Shown here: one piece after another, positions 7,666 to 7,774 of the stretch | How the letters are laid out: each line of letters opens with the position of its first letter | How positions within the stretch are numbered: the stretch's first letter is position 1 | From: Thiotrichaceae bacterium | Lineage (GTDB): Bacteria; Pseudomonadota; Gammaproteobacteria; Thiotrichales; Thiotrichaceae | Assembly: GCA_027024625.1 (NCBI GenBank) | Contig: JALVRY010000014.1 | Location: 1 to 7,774, forward strand | DNA: 7,774 nucleotides | Reading direction: 5' to 3' | Translations under genes and position numbers: made by a program | Notes under the pieces: generated by a model | What the model saw: only the letters and a program-made list of their open reading frames with translations | Databases searched by the model: none | Told to the model about the DNA's origin: nothing

Positions 7666-7774
7666 GCCGAAAGTTTGTAACCCACGCCATGCAACGTCTC
7701 AATAATCACTTCGCAACCCGCTTCTGTAAATTTTTGGCGGATATGGCGAATATGGCTATCTATGGTGCGATCAC
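7656..7774 (-). CDS. OmpR/PhoB-family response regulator, C-terminal fragment
   Basis: Only the last 38 codons are in the window; the gene continues beyond base 7774. The reverse strand reads [14 protein letters not shown] and then [12 protein letters not shown] before the TAG stop (7656-7658). This is the recognition helix and C-terminal hairpin of an OmpR-type winged-helix DNA-binding domain, in which the R(T)(V/I)D(T/S)HI motif and the GVGY(R/K)L ending are hallmarks. It overlaps the following kinase gene by 10 bases, giving the usual regulator-then-kinase operon. It would bind DNA when phosphorylated by that kinase. The receiver domain and any target preference lie outside the view. It is cut by the window edge, with no sign of a broken gene. 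Confidence 0.9.
   Translation of the reverse strand, partial: DRTIDSHIRHIRQKFTEAGCEVIIETLHGVGYKLSACQ

Overview
The window looks like chromosomal DNA of an AT-rich Gram-negative bacterium, most likely a gammaproteobacterium. The grounds are Sec signal peptides of Gram-negative style, an OmpR-type regulator/kinase pair, and a short inverted-repeat element whose ends resemble IS5-family ends. A Thiotrichales-like relative would fit, but that is an impression from memory and cannot be proven from this sequence.

Layout. Bases 1-119 are non-coding: a possible terminator of an upstream gene, then a palindromic leader element. Two large plus-strand genes follow (120-2834 and 3046-5721). Both encode secreted paralogues of about 900 residues with the same order of parts: signal peptide, SdrD B-like module, a long probable beta-propeller region, a second calcium-type SdrD B-like module, and one DUF11 module at the very C-terminus. 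Homologous copies of the palindromic leader lie 21-23 bases upstream of both start codons, so the duplicated unit seems to have been leader plus gene. The 211-base gap between the genes also holds an 8-bp inverted repeat just after the first stop codon and a plausible promoter for the second gene.

The second gene ends exactly at a 159-bp MITE-like element (5720-5878) with 65-base inverted arms, flanked by the 5-bp direct repeat AAATT. The TGA stop codon of the gene is built from one host base plus the first two bases of the element. The inferred empty site would also have read TGA, so the insertion kept the protein intact. About 180 non-coding bases follow.

The right end is a minus-strand two-component operon: the last 38 codons of an OmpR/PhoB-type response regulator (7656 to beyond 7774), overlapping by 10 bases a complete sensor histidine kinase (6061-7665). 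It converges on the secreted-protein genes with the MITE hairpin between them. The sequence offers no direct evidence that the two-component system controls the secreted proteins.

The most notable points are the stop codon made by the mobile element, the shared leader hairpin of the tandem paralogues, and the leftover DUF11 tail in the first paralogue, which indicates past loss of a repeat unit.
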